Part shown: positions 46,299 through 56,344 of the stretch, piece after piece
How positions within the stretch are numbered: position 1 is the first letter of the stretch
Layout: the number at the start of each line of letters is the position of its first letter
Source: Elgaria multicarinata webbii
Taxonomy: Eukaryota; Chordata; Lepidosauria; Squamata; Anguidae
Reading direction: 5' to 3'
Length of the DNA stretch: 64,000 nucleotides
Assembly: GCF_023053635.1 (NCBI RefSeq)
Contig: NC_086180.1
Span: 86,281,447 to 86,345,446, forward strand
Notes under the pieces: model-generated
What the model was told of the DNA's origin: nothing
Seen by the model: only the letters and a program-made list of their open reading frames with translations
Databases searched by the model: none
Program-made: the position numbers and the translations under genes

Positions 46299-46511
46299 GG
46301 TGCAGTCAGGAAGGGTAGTGGCTAAGGTGTTGGACTGGGAGTCGGGAGATCCGGGTTCTAGTCCCCACTCGGCCATGGAAACCCACTGGGTGACTTTGGG
46401 CCAGTCACAGACTCTCAGCCCAACCTACCTCACAGGCTTGTTGTTATGAGGATAGAAATGGAGAAGAGGAGGATTATGTACACCGCTTTGGGTTCCTTGG
46501 GGGAAAAATGT
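46299..46511 (+). repeat. Sauria SINE (plus), well preserved
   Basis: A box TAGTGGCTAAGGTGTTGG, then GGGAGTCGGGAGATCCGGG and B box GGTTCTAGTCC, GGGCCAGTCACAGACTCTCA, GCCCAACCTACCTCACAGG, GAGGAGGATTATGTACACCG and CTTTGGGTTCCTTGG. It is directly followed by a palindromic MITE at 46516. Confidence 0.92.
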
Positions 46512-46515
46512 CATT

Positions 46516-46649
46516 GGCCCCGTTCAGACAACATGCTAAACCATGCTGCTTAACCACAAAACGGTTAACGGAATGCATTAACCTTAATGCATTCCATTAA
46601 CCATGTTGTAGTTAAGCAGCATGGTTTAGCGTATTGTCTGAATGGGGCC
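46516..46649. mobile_element. Palindromic MITE, GGCCCCGTTCAGA family
   Basis: The 134-bp foldback has arms GGCCCCGTTCAGACAACATG, CTAAACCATGCTGCTTAACC and the mirrored copy ending TGTCTGAATGGGGCC. TTAACGGAATGCATTAACC is itself self-complementary with the centre. Shares its ends with 1834-1944. Confidence 0.8.
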
Positions 46650-47410
46650 ATTATATAAATGTACTGAATAATAATAATAATATGGTGAAAGCACATCATG
46701 TGGCACCAGTACAGAATTGAGCTTCCTTTGTATCTTAGTTTTCATTTTTTTGAAATTCTGGCAAGTCTCTAGCCGATGTGGCCATGAAAATATGCTTTAA
46801 ACTGTGTGGCTTAATGCCAACGTTTTCCAGTGGTTGTGGCGGTGCTTCAGTGCCTGCATAGCTCCTAGCTCCTACCCATGATTAAATAAATAAAAAAAAT
46901 ATCCCTGCAGAGTAAAGTATGCAATATTAAAGAAATTCTATACATCTGCATAATTTATACATGTCACAGAATTCAGCTTTTCCTCACACCGAATTTGGAT
47001 TACCTGAGTGAAGATTTAAAAAGAAAAGTACCTATTTCATCAACGTGTGCTAGTTGCTTGCTATTGTCTATTGAATTTCTGCTCGTTACTAGACCATCCT
47101 TTGTTAAGCAGACTGCTTACTACCCCTTAACTGTGCATGTATTCATTCAATACACAGAAATGTCCAACAAGGTGCAAACAGAGCTAAAAAGCTATAGTGG
47201 TTTTAAAGGTGAAGCAGTCTTGCAGTGCAATGTTTCTCTGGAAATCTGATACAGAGTTGGAGAATTTGTTGCCTGTTATAGAAATGTCAGTTTGCTTTCA
47301 ATAGGCTCCGCTTCTTAATACAATAAATACTACAAAGTCACCCTAAGTCTTTGCTCAACCAAAGCAAACAACACCTCTTTGAATTTCTCACCATTCAGGG
47401 AAATGGAAAG
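46650..47410. other. No gene seen
   Basis: Unique sequence immediately downstream of the presumed end of the GBA3-like transcript. The frame at 46995-47249 has no recognised domain. Confidence 0.4.
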
Positions 47411-47420
47411 CAATATCCAC

Positions 47421-47426
47421 TTTATT
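47421..47426 (-). promoter_or_regulatory. Candidate polyadenylation signal of the GBA3-like gene
   Basis: TTTATT on the plus strand reads AATAAA on the minus strand, about 460 bases past the stop codon. It would give a 3' UTR of roughly 480 bases. The motif is common by chance in this AT-rich sequence, so transcript data would decide. Confidence 0.35.
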
Positions 47427-47778
47427 GGTACGACTTTAGTAAACTTACTTTGCTACCAAATCTAAAAACTGAATAAATATATACGGAGTTTTGAAATTTT
47501 AAAAATCGTATTTAGAAATCTGGATTTGTAAAAAATATAGAGATATTGAGCTGTCAAAATGTGTTTTGTCCATAACAGGTAAACAAATATTTGGATGGTT
47601 TCACTTGTTCCTTGCTTATTATTTCACTCTGATAGGAAAACGAAACACATAGGCAGACAGAAGTGTCTTTGAAATTTGTAGCATTTTCAGTTTGCTTTTT
47701 TCAACCCGAACCTTACAGTTTTGTAAGTCTGGCTTCCTTTTTGTATAGTTATTGTTCTGATTCCTTCTATTGCTTGTA

Positions 47779-47825
47779 TTTTTAATCTGAATGTTGGTAT
47801 TGAAAACCAACATTCAGATTAAAAA
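47779..47825. other. Perfect 20-bp inverted repeat with 7-nt loop in the probable 3' UTR
   Basis: Arms 47779-47798 and 47806-47825 are perfect reverse complements around the loop ATTGAAA. The element lies about 60 bases past the GBA3-like stop codon, inside its presumed 3' UTR, and would fold into a strong hairpin in RNA from either strand. It matches none of the palindromic elements elsewhere in the window and has no recognisable target duplication. Confidence 0.85.
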
Positions 47826-47885
47826 AGAGATTTCATCACGTGGCTCCTTTGAAAGTCGTCCATGGATACTGCTAAGAGACATCTG

Positions 47886-48091
47886 TTACCCATCTAATTT
47901 AACCCGTCTGTTGTTGGCAATGACTTTGGCATATTCAATGGCCGATCGGTAAGGAAGACGAGGAAGTGCTGAATTTTCAAAGGCTACATGGAAGAGTCCA
48001 AATCGAGAGCTGTATCCACAAGTCCATTCAAAGTTGTCCAAAAGGGACCAAACAAAGTAGCCTTTCAGTTGGACACCATCAATGTAAATTG
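47886..48091 (-). CDS. GBA3: Terminal coding exon of a GBA3-like cytosolic beta-glucosidase (GH1)
   Basis: This exon encodes the last 68 or so residues of a glycoside hydrolase family 1 protein. Read on the minus strand it opens after a pyrimidine-rich tract and CCTTCCAG acceptor, with CA completing a split alanine codon, and runs to a TAA stop at 47886-47888. In order it shows [13 protein letters not shown], then WSLLDNFEW (the GH1 glycone-binding motif whose Glu and Trp contact sugar hydroxyls), [11 protein letters not shown], then [18 protein letters not shown]. From memory of the family, SSRFGLFHV and EYAK.I.NN fit GBA3 better than klotho, LCTL or lactase. GBA3 is a soluble cytosolic beta-glucosidase acting on plant glucosides and glucosylceramide. 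The catalytic Glu residues lie in earlier exons, not found here. One oddity is Ala where the family usually has Asp (HVAFE for HVDFE). No frame disruption is visible. Another GH1 paralogue is the main alternative. Confidence 0.82.
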
Positions 48092-48121
48092 CTGGAAGGA
48101 AAAATGGAAAGAAACACATTT

Positions 48122-48347
48122 ATTTAATTTATATTTATTTGTTACATTTATATCTCGCCTGTCCTCCAAGGAGCCCAAGGTGGCATACATTATCCGCCTT
48201 CTCTTCATTTTATCCTCACAACCACAAACCTGTGAGGCATTAGTGACTGGCCCCAAATCACCCAGTGAGCTTCATGGCCAAGTAGGGAATAGAACTTGTG
48301 TTTCCTGAGCCACAGTCCAACATTCTCATTGCTACATCACACTGGTT
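48122..48347 (-). repeat. Sauria SINE (minus) in the GBA3-like intron
   Basis: Plus-strand order: TTATATTTATTTGTTACATT tail, TCCTCCAAGGAGCCCAAGG, TCCTCACAACCACAAACCTG, ATCACCCAGTGAGCTTCATG, ACATCACACTGG. It begins only about 30 bases upstream of the exon's splice acceptor, so it sits within the intron next to the terminal exon. Confidence 0.88.
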
Positions 48348-48355
48348 TTTACTTT

Positions 48356-48480
48356 AGCTCACCTTTTGTTTATGGAACTCAAAAGGACATACATAAGGTT
48401 CATAGGAGGTCTCTCATCCAAGTACTCACAAGGCCTAGACCTGCTTAGTTTCAATAAGGTTATTGTAGCAAATACTTTCA
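48356..48480 (-). repeat. 5S-rRNA-derived SINE (minus)
   Basis: AGGTCTCTCATCCAAGTACT then CACAAGGCCTAGACC and TGCTTAGTTTC match the reverse complement of 5S rRNA (GGTCTCCCATCCAAGTAC..., CTGCTTAGCTTC). The left part is a short tail-like body. SINEs with a 5S head are known in squamates. Too short and diverged to be a 5S gene. Confidence 0.7.
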
Positions 48481-49200
48481 CACCAAGGGAGACTAGTCAC
48501 TTGGGTACCTCTTGCTGCCATTCAACGTTGCAGCAATATCTAGTGAATGTAGATCTGGATCACGCGCTAGTTTCCCTGATTTTATGTAGGTTAGCAACAG
48601 TGCGAGTCAGGCCTCCATACATAGGATGTTTATGCATGTAAACATGTAGCGTTATCCAGTAGGCGTGGACAGGTCATGATTCTGCTTATTGCCACTGCTT
48701 GTAATATCTGCATCACAGATTGGCAAATTTCAGGCATGAGCTTCTAACCAAAGATCCTGTAAGATCTATCACCAGAACCTGGTGCAAAATATATAGAATT
48801 AAAGAATTCTGAGCCCAGGAGTTTGGTCCCCCTCAGCAGTATAATTTAGAGTGAGGTATTTGTTGTTGCTACAGTTAAACAATTGGGAGTCTGAAATATT
48901 TGCCAACCTACTTCAAAACATCACCAGATCTGCCAGTAGTTCCTTACCTCTCTTCTGTCCTATTTTTCACAGTGCTTCATCCAAACTGGGACTGTGTAAT
49001 GAATTTTCATTTTTAATGAGTGAGCTTTCTATATTTTGGGAAACATATGTGCTATTATTTCCACACGAAAGTAGTGTTTTAGCAATATGCCAACATGGAC
49101 TAAATCATTGCATAAAGAACATCATGTGAAAAATAAAGTTCTGATTGCTTAAAACCACTGTTGATTTCACAGCAAGCTTAAATGTTCAGAAAGAGCAGCA
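48481..49200. other. No gene seen
   Basis: Probable intron of the GBA3-like gene. No further GH1 exon recognised on the minus strand. Confidence 0.4.
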
Positions 49201-49218
49201 GTCTCTACTACTTGTCTT

Positions 49219-49245
49219 ACAGACAGACAGACAGACAGAGACACA

Positions 49246-49294
<49 letters not shown>
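49219..49294. repeat. Compound (GACA)n(CA)n microsatellite
   Basis: Five or so GACA/CAGA units pass into about 24 CA units. On the minus strand it produces a VCVCVC run at the end of a 209-codon frame (49186-49815) which has no other recognisable feature. Confidence 0.95.
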
Positions 49295-49297
<3 letters not shown>

Positions 49298-49299
49298 TA

Positions 49300-50985
49300 T
49301 TTAGGGAAAGAACTGCCTAGGTAGAGTCCACTATAGCTCGTGAAGAACGCAGCCCTCTCTGACATTATTAGACAATAAGCCACTGAGGACTCTACTGTAT
49401 AATCTCTCTGCATGCTATAGACAAAACAGGAGAGGAAACCTTGCCCACGTGACTTGTCAGCTTGATTTATGAGGTACCTAAATCTTGGGGGAAGCAATCT
49501 TTTGTGTATTAAACCTCTGCTCAAAACAGCGCTGCGTGCAAAGATAACTGAGGACGACAGGGATGGCTCTTGGTCCACCAAAGCTGGAACAAATGTGATA
49601 AGGGCCGCCGTTCGCACGCATCTACTGGTTTGTTGGGGGAGGGGGGTTGGCTTTAAGCTATTATGAAAGGGAAAGGGTGCGCAGGGAGGCAAACGTAATG
49701 TAAAGGTGAGGCACGAAAATAATATCCGCGGTGAACTTTTGATGTACTGCTTCCTTGATGATAGGACGTTTGCTAAACATGGTGACTCCATGCCGATACT
49801 TTGATTAGAAAACACGTTGGGAGCTCATTATTTCTAAGCCGTGGGCATGATTCCCCAACGTTCTTAGTTAAATTGCACATTTCTGCCATACTGCACCAGT
49901 TATTCAACTCGCTTTCCCCCCATCCGTTTTTTGGGCAAGTGGAAGACTCTTAACTAAACGTTGCCCTGGAAGCAGACGATCCACTTTAGACGTACAATGG
50001 CCTCTTTATCTTTGGAGAATGGGACTAGTTCAAACCTCGCTCTGAGCACAAACACAGAACTGTGTCATTCTGCCCAGGTGATCTTCAGGTGAAGGAGGTG
50101 CATTATGGTACTCCTATAGAGGCTGTGGAGGAGAAAAATCCTTATGTCTGTAAAGTAACTGAAAGTCCATACACCTCCCTTTTACTCAATTAAATGTGAA
50201 GAACACAGGAGCTAAAGGATAAAAACGACTGATAAACTGTATGAGCAGATGAGGCTTCTGAGGCTGAATTCTTAGGCTGAAGCTGCTCAAATCACCGTGT
50301 CACATTTCATTTCATTTTTCTGTCCCTCATTGGCCCAAAATAATCTTTATGCATTTTCATAACACACGTTTCTGTCTTTCAGTATTGCACACTTGGAGTT
50401 CTGTTTCATACTTTTTATTAATAAATGCTGAATTTATGCAACGGCATTCTTATATCTAGACACCTCCAAAACATTGTCTGTAGTGTGTGGAAGAAAAGAA
50501 AAAGACTGGGGGGGGGGGCAGAGGTGATGCCTAATAGCCAGTGCCTAGGATCATCCTGGAGGTCTAAATTAATAGCTTTGGTAGCAAAGTTAGCCATATA
50601 ACAGAGGTGTGAAATGGTGCCAATTCCCCTGCACACCTTGGTGTTTGATATGTGTGGGTTTAAAAAACAGGAAACATTGAAGAAGGGGAGGACAATGGCC
50701 AGAAAGAATGGAAGATTAGTTTACACCCCCTGCACCACATGCTTCCACCTCTCTGATGAAGTGTTTGATGATGTACAGGAAAACTAGGAAGTAGAGGACA
50801 AACCGAATCAGGTCAAAGGATGTCATGCAGACTATTTATTTAGTTATGTATTTCTATATTGCCCTAAATCACAAACACCCAAGAGTAGGCTACACTATTA
50901 CATTAAAACTAACCACCACCACCACCATGAAAATTCATTACAAAATACAGAGGATTGCATTTTTAAAAGCACGCCCTATCCAATG
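49300..50985. other. No gene seen
   Basis: Probable intronic DNA. A G-run lies at about 50508. No GH1 motif (NEP, TENG, YH.DLP) was seen on the minus strand. Confidence 0.4.
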
Positions 50986-50987
50986 CA

Positions 50988-51078
50988 GTGCAATCCTATG
51001 CATGTCTACTTGGAACTAAGTCCTGTTCCGTTCATTGGGACTTACTCCAAGGTAAGTGTCTATAGGATCACAGCCTAA
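50988..51078. repeat. Palindromic repeat, GTGCAATCCTATGCA family
   Basis: AGTGCAATCCTATGCATGTC, TACTTGGAACTAAGTCC and GGGACTTACTCCAAGGTAAG then TATAGGATCACAGCC. The two halves are inverted relative to each other. Confidence 0.7.
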
Positions 51079-51721
51079 AACATTTCAACTTGAAATGCCT
51101 AAAAGGACCGGTGTGGAATAATGATGATGGTGATGATCTTTGCCTGGCACCAGGTGCTGCCAGGTGAGCTTCCTTGGGGAGAGAGTTCTACAACTGAGGT
51201 GCTGCAATGCAGAGCGCCCTGTGTTTTGGTTGCCACCTTCCTGAGGTCTGCATGGAGGAAAGCATCAGCAGATGAACAGGCTGATGTGGGTGCAGATGTT
51301 CCTTCAGATATTTGGCCCCCAGACATAGAGCTTTATAGATAAATCACCAGCAACTTGAATTGAGCTCAGAAATAGATCAAATAATTGGTGCAATTGGTTC
51401 ACAACAGTTAGTCCCAGTAAGAATTCTTGCAGCTGTGTTCTGTCCTAACTACAGTTTTTGAGTTGTCTTTAAGGGCAACTTCATGCAGTGGAGGCTGGTG
51501 GCTCCAATTTCGGTGGGGCTGTGCTTTCATCCTGGGTTTCAGTCAGAACTACCCAGAATTCTTAAGGTGCTGAACCAAATTCACGATAGAGTTCAGCACC
51601 TTGGAGAGCTCTTTTAGAGTTCTGGGTGGTTCTGACTAAAACCTGAGTGGCATCACAGCCCCACCAAAATAGGAGCCACCACCCACCACCGGCTTCATGA
51701 AGAATGCCTCTGTGCAATCTG

Positions 51722-51729
51722 TACCATTC

Positions 51730-51764
<35 letters not shown>

Positions 51765-51860
51765 GCACCAGGAATGTACTTGGTGCTGTTCAAAATATAC
51801 AAATAAAACAGCGATACCCTGCCTAGAGTCTTACAATCTAAAATCACATTAAAACATATG
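51722..51860 (-). mobile_element. LINE 3' tail (minus)
   Basis: (TTTA)n then GCACCAGGAATGTACTTGGT, GCTGTTCAAAATA and AGTCTTACAATCTAAAATC: the reverse complement of a CR1-like 3' end. Confidence 0.6.
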
Positions 51861-52194
51861 AAGGGGGGGGGGGTTCACAAAGCAGAAATAAGAGAATAAT
51901 CATAGTAATAAGAACAGTAAATCAAGCTAAAATACCAAAAGCTATTGAAAACAAATGCTCCCCTTTTACATGTATGAAAAGCAGGTTGTATGAAAACACC
52001 TGGTACAAACACACCATTGATATATCGTATATCAACATATATATGTCTCTCTATGTCACTTCCATGTCAGGACAACTGTGTGTGCACCATCACATATGTG
52101 ACCGCTCATGATCATAGATGAGGGTATACCTACAGAGGAGAATTGTTGTATACAAAGTGAACCTTATTCTCAATCTCTACAACTGTGTCTAAGT

Positions 52195-52300
52195 ACTCTG
52201 GTGACAGCCACATTATTAATTAGCATAGATCTATTTACACCCATCATGCCATTAATCACTGTATCAGGAAGGTCGTCTAATTAATTAACCACCATGGGTG
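52195..52300. other. Possible conserved noncoding element
   Basis: A cluster of ATTA/TAAT cores (ATTATTAATTAGC, TCTAATTAATTAACC, CATTAATCACTG) in otherwise unremarkable DNA resembles homeodomain-site-rich conserved elements. This is appearance only. Confidence 0.25.
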
Positions 52301-52912
52301 GTCACAACAGCTGAAAGAACCATTTCAGGTGTATGGCAGAGTACCTCATTTGTCTTGTCTTATGCGTTACCCATCTCTTTCTTGTAGGGCCCTTTCTGCA
52401 TACTTTTCTTTCCTTGATCTCTGTGTTAGCTTTGATACCATGGGACACTCACTCTCCACAAGGTCTTTTCATTCTTGGAGTGTTATGACATCAATTTACT
52501 GGTCCTTCACATCACACTGACAGCTCCTTCAGTTCCTCTATTGAAATAGCTTCTTCTCTTTCACTGTCCAGTGGCATTTTCTAACGTTTACTATGAATTC
52601 CGGCTTTTATTCTCTTTTCTTTTTAAACATCGCAACGGTGGTCCCTACCCCAACCTGATCCATACATATATATTCCATTTTTTGTCCATATTTTTACTTT
52701 AAACCCAGCTTCCCAACTCAGACATCTGTGGTGTCTTATCCCTCTTCCATTGCCATGATGTCTTGCACAAATCCATCAGTGGTCAGCCACCTACAATGTG
52801 CAGAAGGCAAGGGTCTCCAAAGTCCCTTCCACTGGCCAACTCAGGCATATTATATTTTGTACTTCTTGCATTAGATGATTTGGTTTTTTTTCCCAAAAAA
52901 CCAAAATGATAA

Positions 52913-52947
<35 letters not shown>

Positions 52948-53179
52948 AATTCTTTAATTTTGGCATGGCTGAGAGTCACCGGGGCTACTTCATGGCCAAT
53001 AGCTTAGAGGGCTTTGTAAACAAACAGAAAAGATTTGATTTGATTTTTGATATTGTATTTGATTTTATATATGACTTGTAACTAGCTAAAACCCATTCAG
53101 GGTTGCCATAATAATAAATGAGGAGGTTAGGTCTATCAGTGCCTGCCAGTCATGTTTATTTATTAATTAAAACATGCAT

Positions 53180-53330
53180 TTGTTTTACTTACTTATATAG
53201 TGCCAAGCATTTATATAGTGCCAACAAAAAAAAATGTTATGGTGCTTTCCAAAAAATTAGATGACAGGTCTCTGCCTCAAAGGGCTTACAATATAGAAAT
53301 AAACACGAAGGAGACAACAAAGGGAGGTGA
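53180..53330 (-). mobile_element. LINE 3' tail (minus)
   Basis: ATATAGTGCCAAGCATTTAT, GGTGCTTTCC, TCTGCCTCAAAGGGCTTACA and ATATAGAAAT match the minus-strand form of the tail at 51722. GCATTTATATAGTGCCA is partly duplicated. Confidence 0.55.
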
Positions 53331-53350
53331 CAGAAGCGGAGGAAGGGCTA

Positions 53351-53547
53351 GAATCATAGAATAGCAGAGTTGGAAGAGGCCTACAAGGCCATCAAGTCCA
53401 ACAAATTTTTGTGTACCGCCCAGAGAGCTTTGGCTATTGGGTGGTATAAAAATGTAATAAATAAATAAATAAATAAATAACCCCCCTGCTCGATGCAGGA
53501 ATCCACCCTAAAGCATCCTTGACAGATGGTTGTCCAGCTGCCTCTTG
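53351..53547 (-). mobile_element. CR1 LINE 3' end interrupted by an L2 tail (minus)
   Basis: GAATCATAGAATAGCAGAGT through AAGTCCAAC (53351-53402) and CCCCCCTGCTCGATGCAGG through GCTGCCTCTTG (53481-53547) are consecutive in the intact relative at 56047-56341. The intervening 78 bases are a plus-strand L2-group tail. Confidence 0.85.
53403..53480 (+). mobile_element. L2-group LINE tail inserted in CR1
   Basis: AATTTTTGTGTACCGCCCAG, AGAGCTTTGGCTATTGGGTG, GTATAAAAATG and an (AATA)n tail. Only the last 78 bases of the element were inserted, an extreme 5' truncation. Confidence 0.85.
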
Positions 53548-53584
53548 TGGTTCCACATGCTTAGTTGCAGGAAGGCAACGCTCC

Positions 53585-53695
53585 AGATGTTTTTGACTAC
53601 AACTCCCATCATCTCTGACCATTAGCCATGCTGTCTGGGATTGACCAGTGTAGTAGTTGAACAGTTCTGGAGGGATCCAGGTTGGGGAAAGGCAC
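53585..53695. repeat. Palindromic repeat, ACTACAACTCCCATCAT family
   Basis: CCAGATGTTTTTGACTACAA then CTCCCATCATCTCTGACC and a right half GTAGTTGAACAGTTCTGGAG, CCAGGTTGGGGAAAGG. Confidence 0.65.
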
Positions 53696-54571
53696 AATAG
53701 AACATGAAGACTTGGCGTAGTGCTGAAGACGTCATGACGAAAAGCCTCCAACGTGGCACGGACTCAAAATCAAAACCACAAAAAATAACGCAATATCAAA
53801 GAACGTTGCCAAAGAAGCAGGCTGTACACTCCGCGCCCCCCTGAACACGGGTCCACTGCCGTGTTGTGGTAACAGGCAGTCCTGTTTCATCCTGAAGCAA
53901 CTGCCCAAGTCACAGCAGCTCTGCATGTAGGCCCAAGACGCTTCCATCTCTGTCATCCATGAACCATCCAGCAACCCTACATACTCTCATAGGCCAACAC
54001 GCAGGTGCCGCTGAGCCCCTGAACTAGACCCACATCTACAGCATTTGGCGCGACAGAGGGGGGATGTCTGCAATTGAGAGATTGTAAACTAAAACCAATT
54101 GTGAGCTGTCTGAATGCACAGTAGGTTCAATGTGTCAAGACCGATTTACATTTCAGTTTTTCCGCAGCTGGCAATCTTAGCAATAGTAGAAGACAGACAG
54201 AAACTAAACATATGAGCATCAATAAAGAGGATTAAGGATAAATACTAGGGATTTCTTCTGAGTGGCATTTTGCAAGCATTGTTCACAAACTGACAACTTT
54301 ATAGCGCCTACTGTCTAAGAGGAGACAAACAGAAGATTTGTGAGCAGGGAAAGCAGCCATTTTCAATGAAGAAGTCAGCATATTTAATAAGGAAAACCGG
54401 GAAGGGGGGGAACATCAGGTGCAATTCAAATACCTGTTTATTAGAATTCTCTAGCTCTCATCTGCTCAGGGGTTTAACTGGCAATAAATTAAAGTGCTGT
54501 ACAGCATTGTTGCCACTAGAATTGTGAACTTCTTAAGTTCACATGTTTCCCTAGCCGATGAACCTTTTCCT

Positions 54572-55410
54572 GTGGTAATTTATTTATTTATTTTATTTAT
54601 TTATTTATTTATTTATTACATTTTTATACCGCCCAATAGCTGAAGCTCTCTGGGCGGTTCACAAAAATTAAAACCATAATAAAACAACCAACATGTTACT
54701 ACAAAATACAGTATAAAAAGCACAACCAGGATAAAACCATGCAGCAAAATTGATATAAGATTAAAATACAGAGTTAGAACAGTAAAATTTAAATTTAAGT
54801 TAAAATTAAGTGTTAAAATACTGAGAGAATAAAAAGGTCTTCAGCTGGCGGTGAAAGGAGTACAGTGTAGGCGCCAGGCGGACCTCTCTGGGGAGCTCAT
54901 TCCACAACCCGGGTGCCACAGCAGAGAAAGCCCTCCTCCTCCTAGCCACCTACCTCACTTCCTTTGGTAGGGGCTCACGGAGAAGGGCCCCTGTAGATGA
55001 GCTTAAGGCCCGGGCAGGTACATATGGGAGGAGGCGTTCCTTCAGATAGCCTGGCCCCAAGCCGTTTAGGGCATTAAATGTCAATACCAGCACTTTGAAT
55101 CGGGCCCGGACCTGGACTAGCAGCCAATGAAGTTGTAAAAGGACTGGCGTAATGTGATCTCGTCGGCCAGTCCCTGTTAGTAACCGGGCTGCCCTGTTTT
55201 GTTCCAGTTGAAGTTTCCAGACCATTTTCAAAGGCAGACCCACGTATAACGCATTGCAGTAATCCAAACGAGAGGTTATCAGAGCATGGATAACTGTAGC
55301 TAGGCTATCTCTGTCTAGATAAGGGTGCAGTTGGTATATCAGCCTAAGCTGATAAAAGGTGCTCTTTGCTACTGAGTTCACCTGTGCCTCAAGTGACAGT
55401 TCTGGATCCA
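54572..55410 (-). mobile_element. 5'-truncated L2-group LINE (minus)
   Basis: The 153-codon minus frame 54950-55411 reads DPELSLEAQVNSVAKSTFYQ, LRLIYQLHPYLDRDSLATVI, SRLDYCNALYVGLPLKMVWK, LQLEQNRAARLLTG, LHWLLVQVRARFKVLVLTFN. These are the landmarks that follow the polymerase domain (LDYCNAL, NRAARLL, ALNGLGPGYL). It is open except near the end of the coding part, and the 3' UTR and tail are complete. At the 5' junction AAGTGACAGTTCTGG occurs twice in direct repeat. Confidence 0.9.
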
Positions 55411-55914
55411 AGTGACAGTTCTGGTAAAAGAGCAGGATGCACCTCCTCCTCTACCACCCACGTAACATTCACTGCTGATATAGTGGTCCCCACGTACCCA
55501 GTTCGCACAATCTTTGTCCCCCTCAGCTGATGCCGTACAATTGGGAATTAGCCGGACATCTTCTCCAAGTCATCATGAGCACAACAGTTTCTGTTGGCTG
55601 AGCGTTTTCAAGAAACAAACATTGCAGAAAAGGGTGAAACGGTGCACATGTCTGAGTCACACGAAGGTTTCTCCACTAAGGATATCATATATCCCAGCAG
55701 GATTACATGGAGAAAATAAGTGCAGACTGTTTGTAGAAGGCATCTCATGGTTTGGGAGGGTCTACATGTGCAATGTGAAGGAGACAGTGATGAACCTGTA
55801 TAGTCAAAACCTATATACATTTTCTAGTTTTTGCCATAGCTGCAATCGCTATTTATATTTTTATATTTTATATTTTTATATCTAATCCAAAGGGATCGTG
55901 TCTGGTCTCAATAG

Positions 55915-55995
55915 ACCAACCTTTCCCAACTTGGGGCCCTCCAGCTGTGCTGGACTACAAGTCCCAGAATCCCCCAGCCAGCCAGCCCCACAGGT
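55915..55995. repeat. Half of the ACTACAACTCCCA palindromic repeat
   Basis: CAACCTTTCCCAACTTGGGG, CCCTCCAGCTGTGCTGGACT, ACAAGTCCCAGAATCCC. Matches one arm of the common squamate palindrome. Confidence 0.55.
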
Positions 55996-56046
55996 CGGGG
56001 AAGTCTACTATATACACTCATCTCATTTGATGCACACATCAAATGA

Positions 56047-56341
56047 GATCATAGAATCATAGAATAGCAGAGTTGGAAGGGGCCTACAAGGCCATCAAGT
56101 CCAACCCCCTGCTCAATGCAGGAATCCACCCTAAAGCATCCTTGACAGATGGTTGTCCAGCTACCTCTTGAATGCCTCTAGTGTGGGAGAGCCCACCACC
56201 TCCCTAGGTAACTGGTTCCATTGTCGTACTGCTCTAACAGTCAGGAAGTTTTTCCTGATGTCCAGCTGGAATCTGGCTTCCTTTAACTTGAGCACGTTAT
56301 TCCGTGTGCTGCACTCTGGGAGGATCGAGAAGAGATCCTGA
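56047..56341 (-). mobile_element. CR1 LINE 3' end (minus)
   Basis: ATCATAGAATCATAGAATAG, GAGTTGGAAGGGGCCTACAA, CATCAAGTCCAACCCCCTGC, ACTGGTTCCATTGTCGTACT and CAGGAAGTTTTTCCTGATGT follow the order of the avian CR1 3' region on the complementary strand. The 62-codon plus frame is incidental. Confidence 0.9.
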
Positions 56342-56344
56342 GTG

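Noticed and set aside
48403-48470. Possible 5S rRNA gene or pseudogene
   Set aside because: Only part of the 5S sequence is present, diverged and joined to a SINE-like body.
49186-49815. A 209-codon minus-strand frame, among the longest in the window
   Set aside because: Its C-terminus is encoded by the CA microsatellite and the rest shows no domain, signal or GH1 motif. It ends about 1.1 kb upstream of the GBA3-like exon with no plausible splice link.
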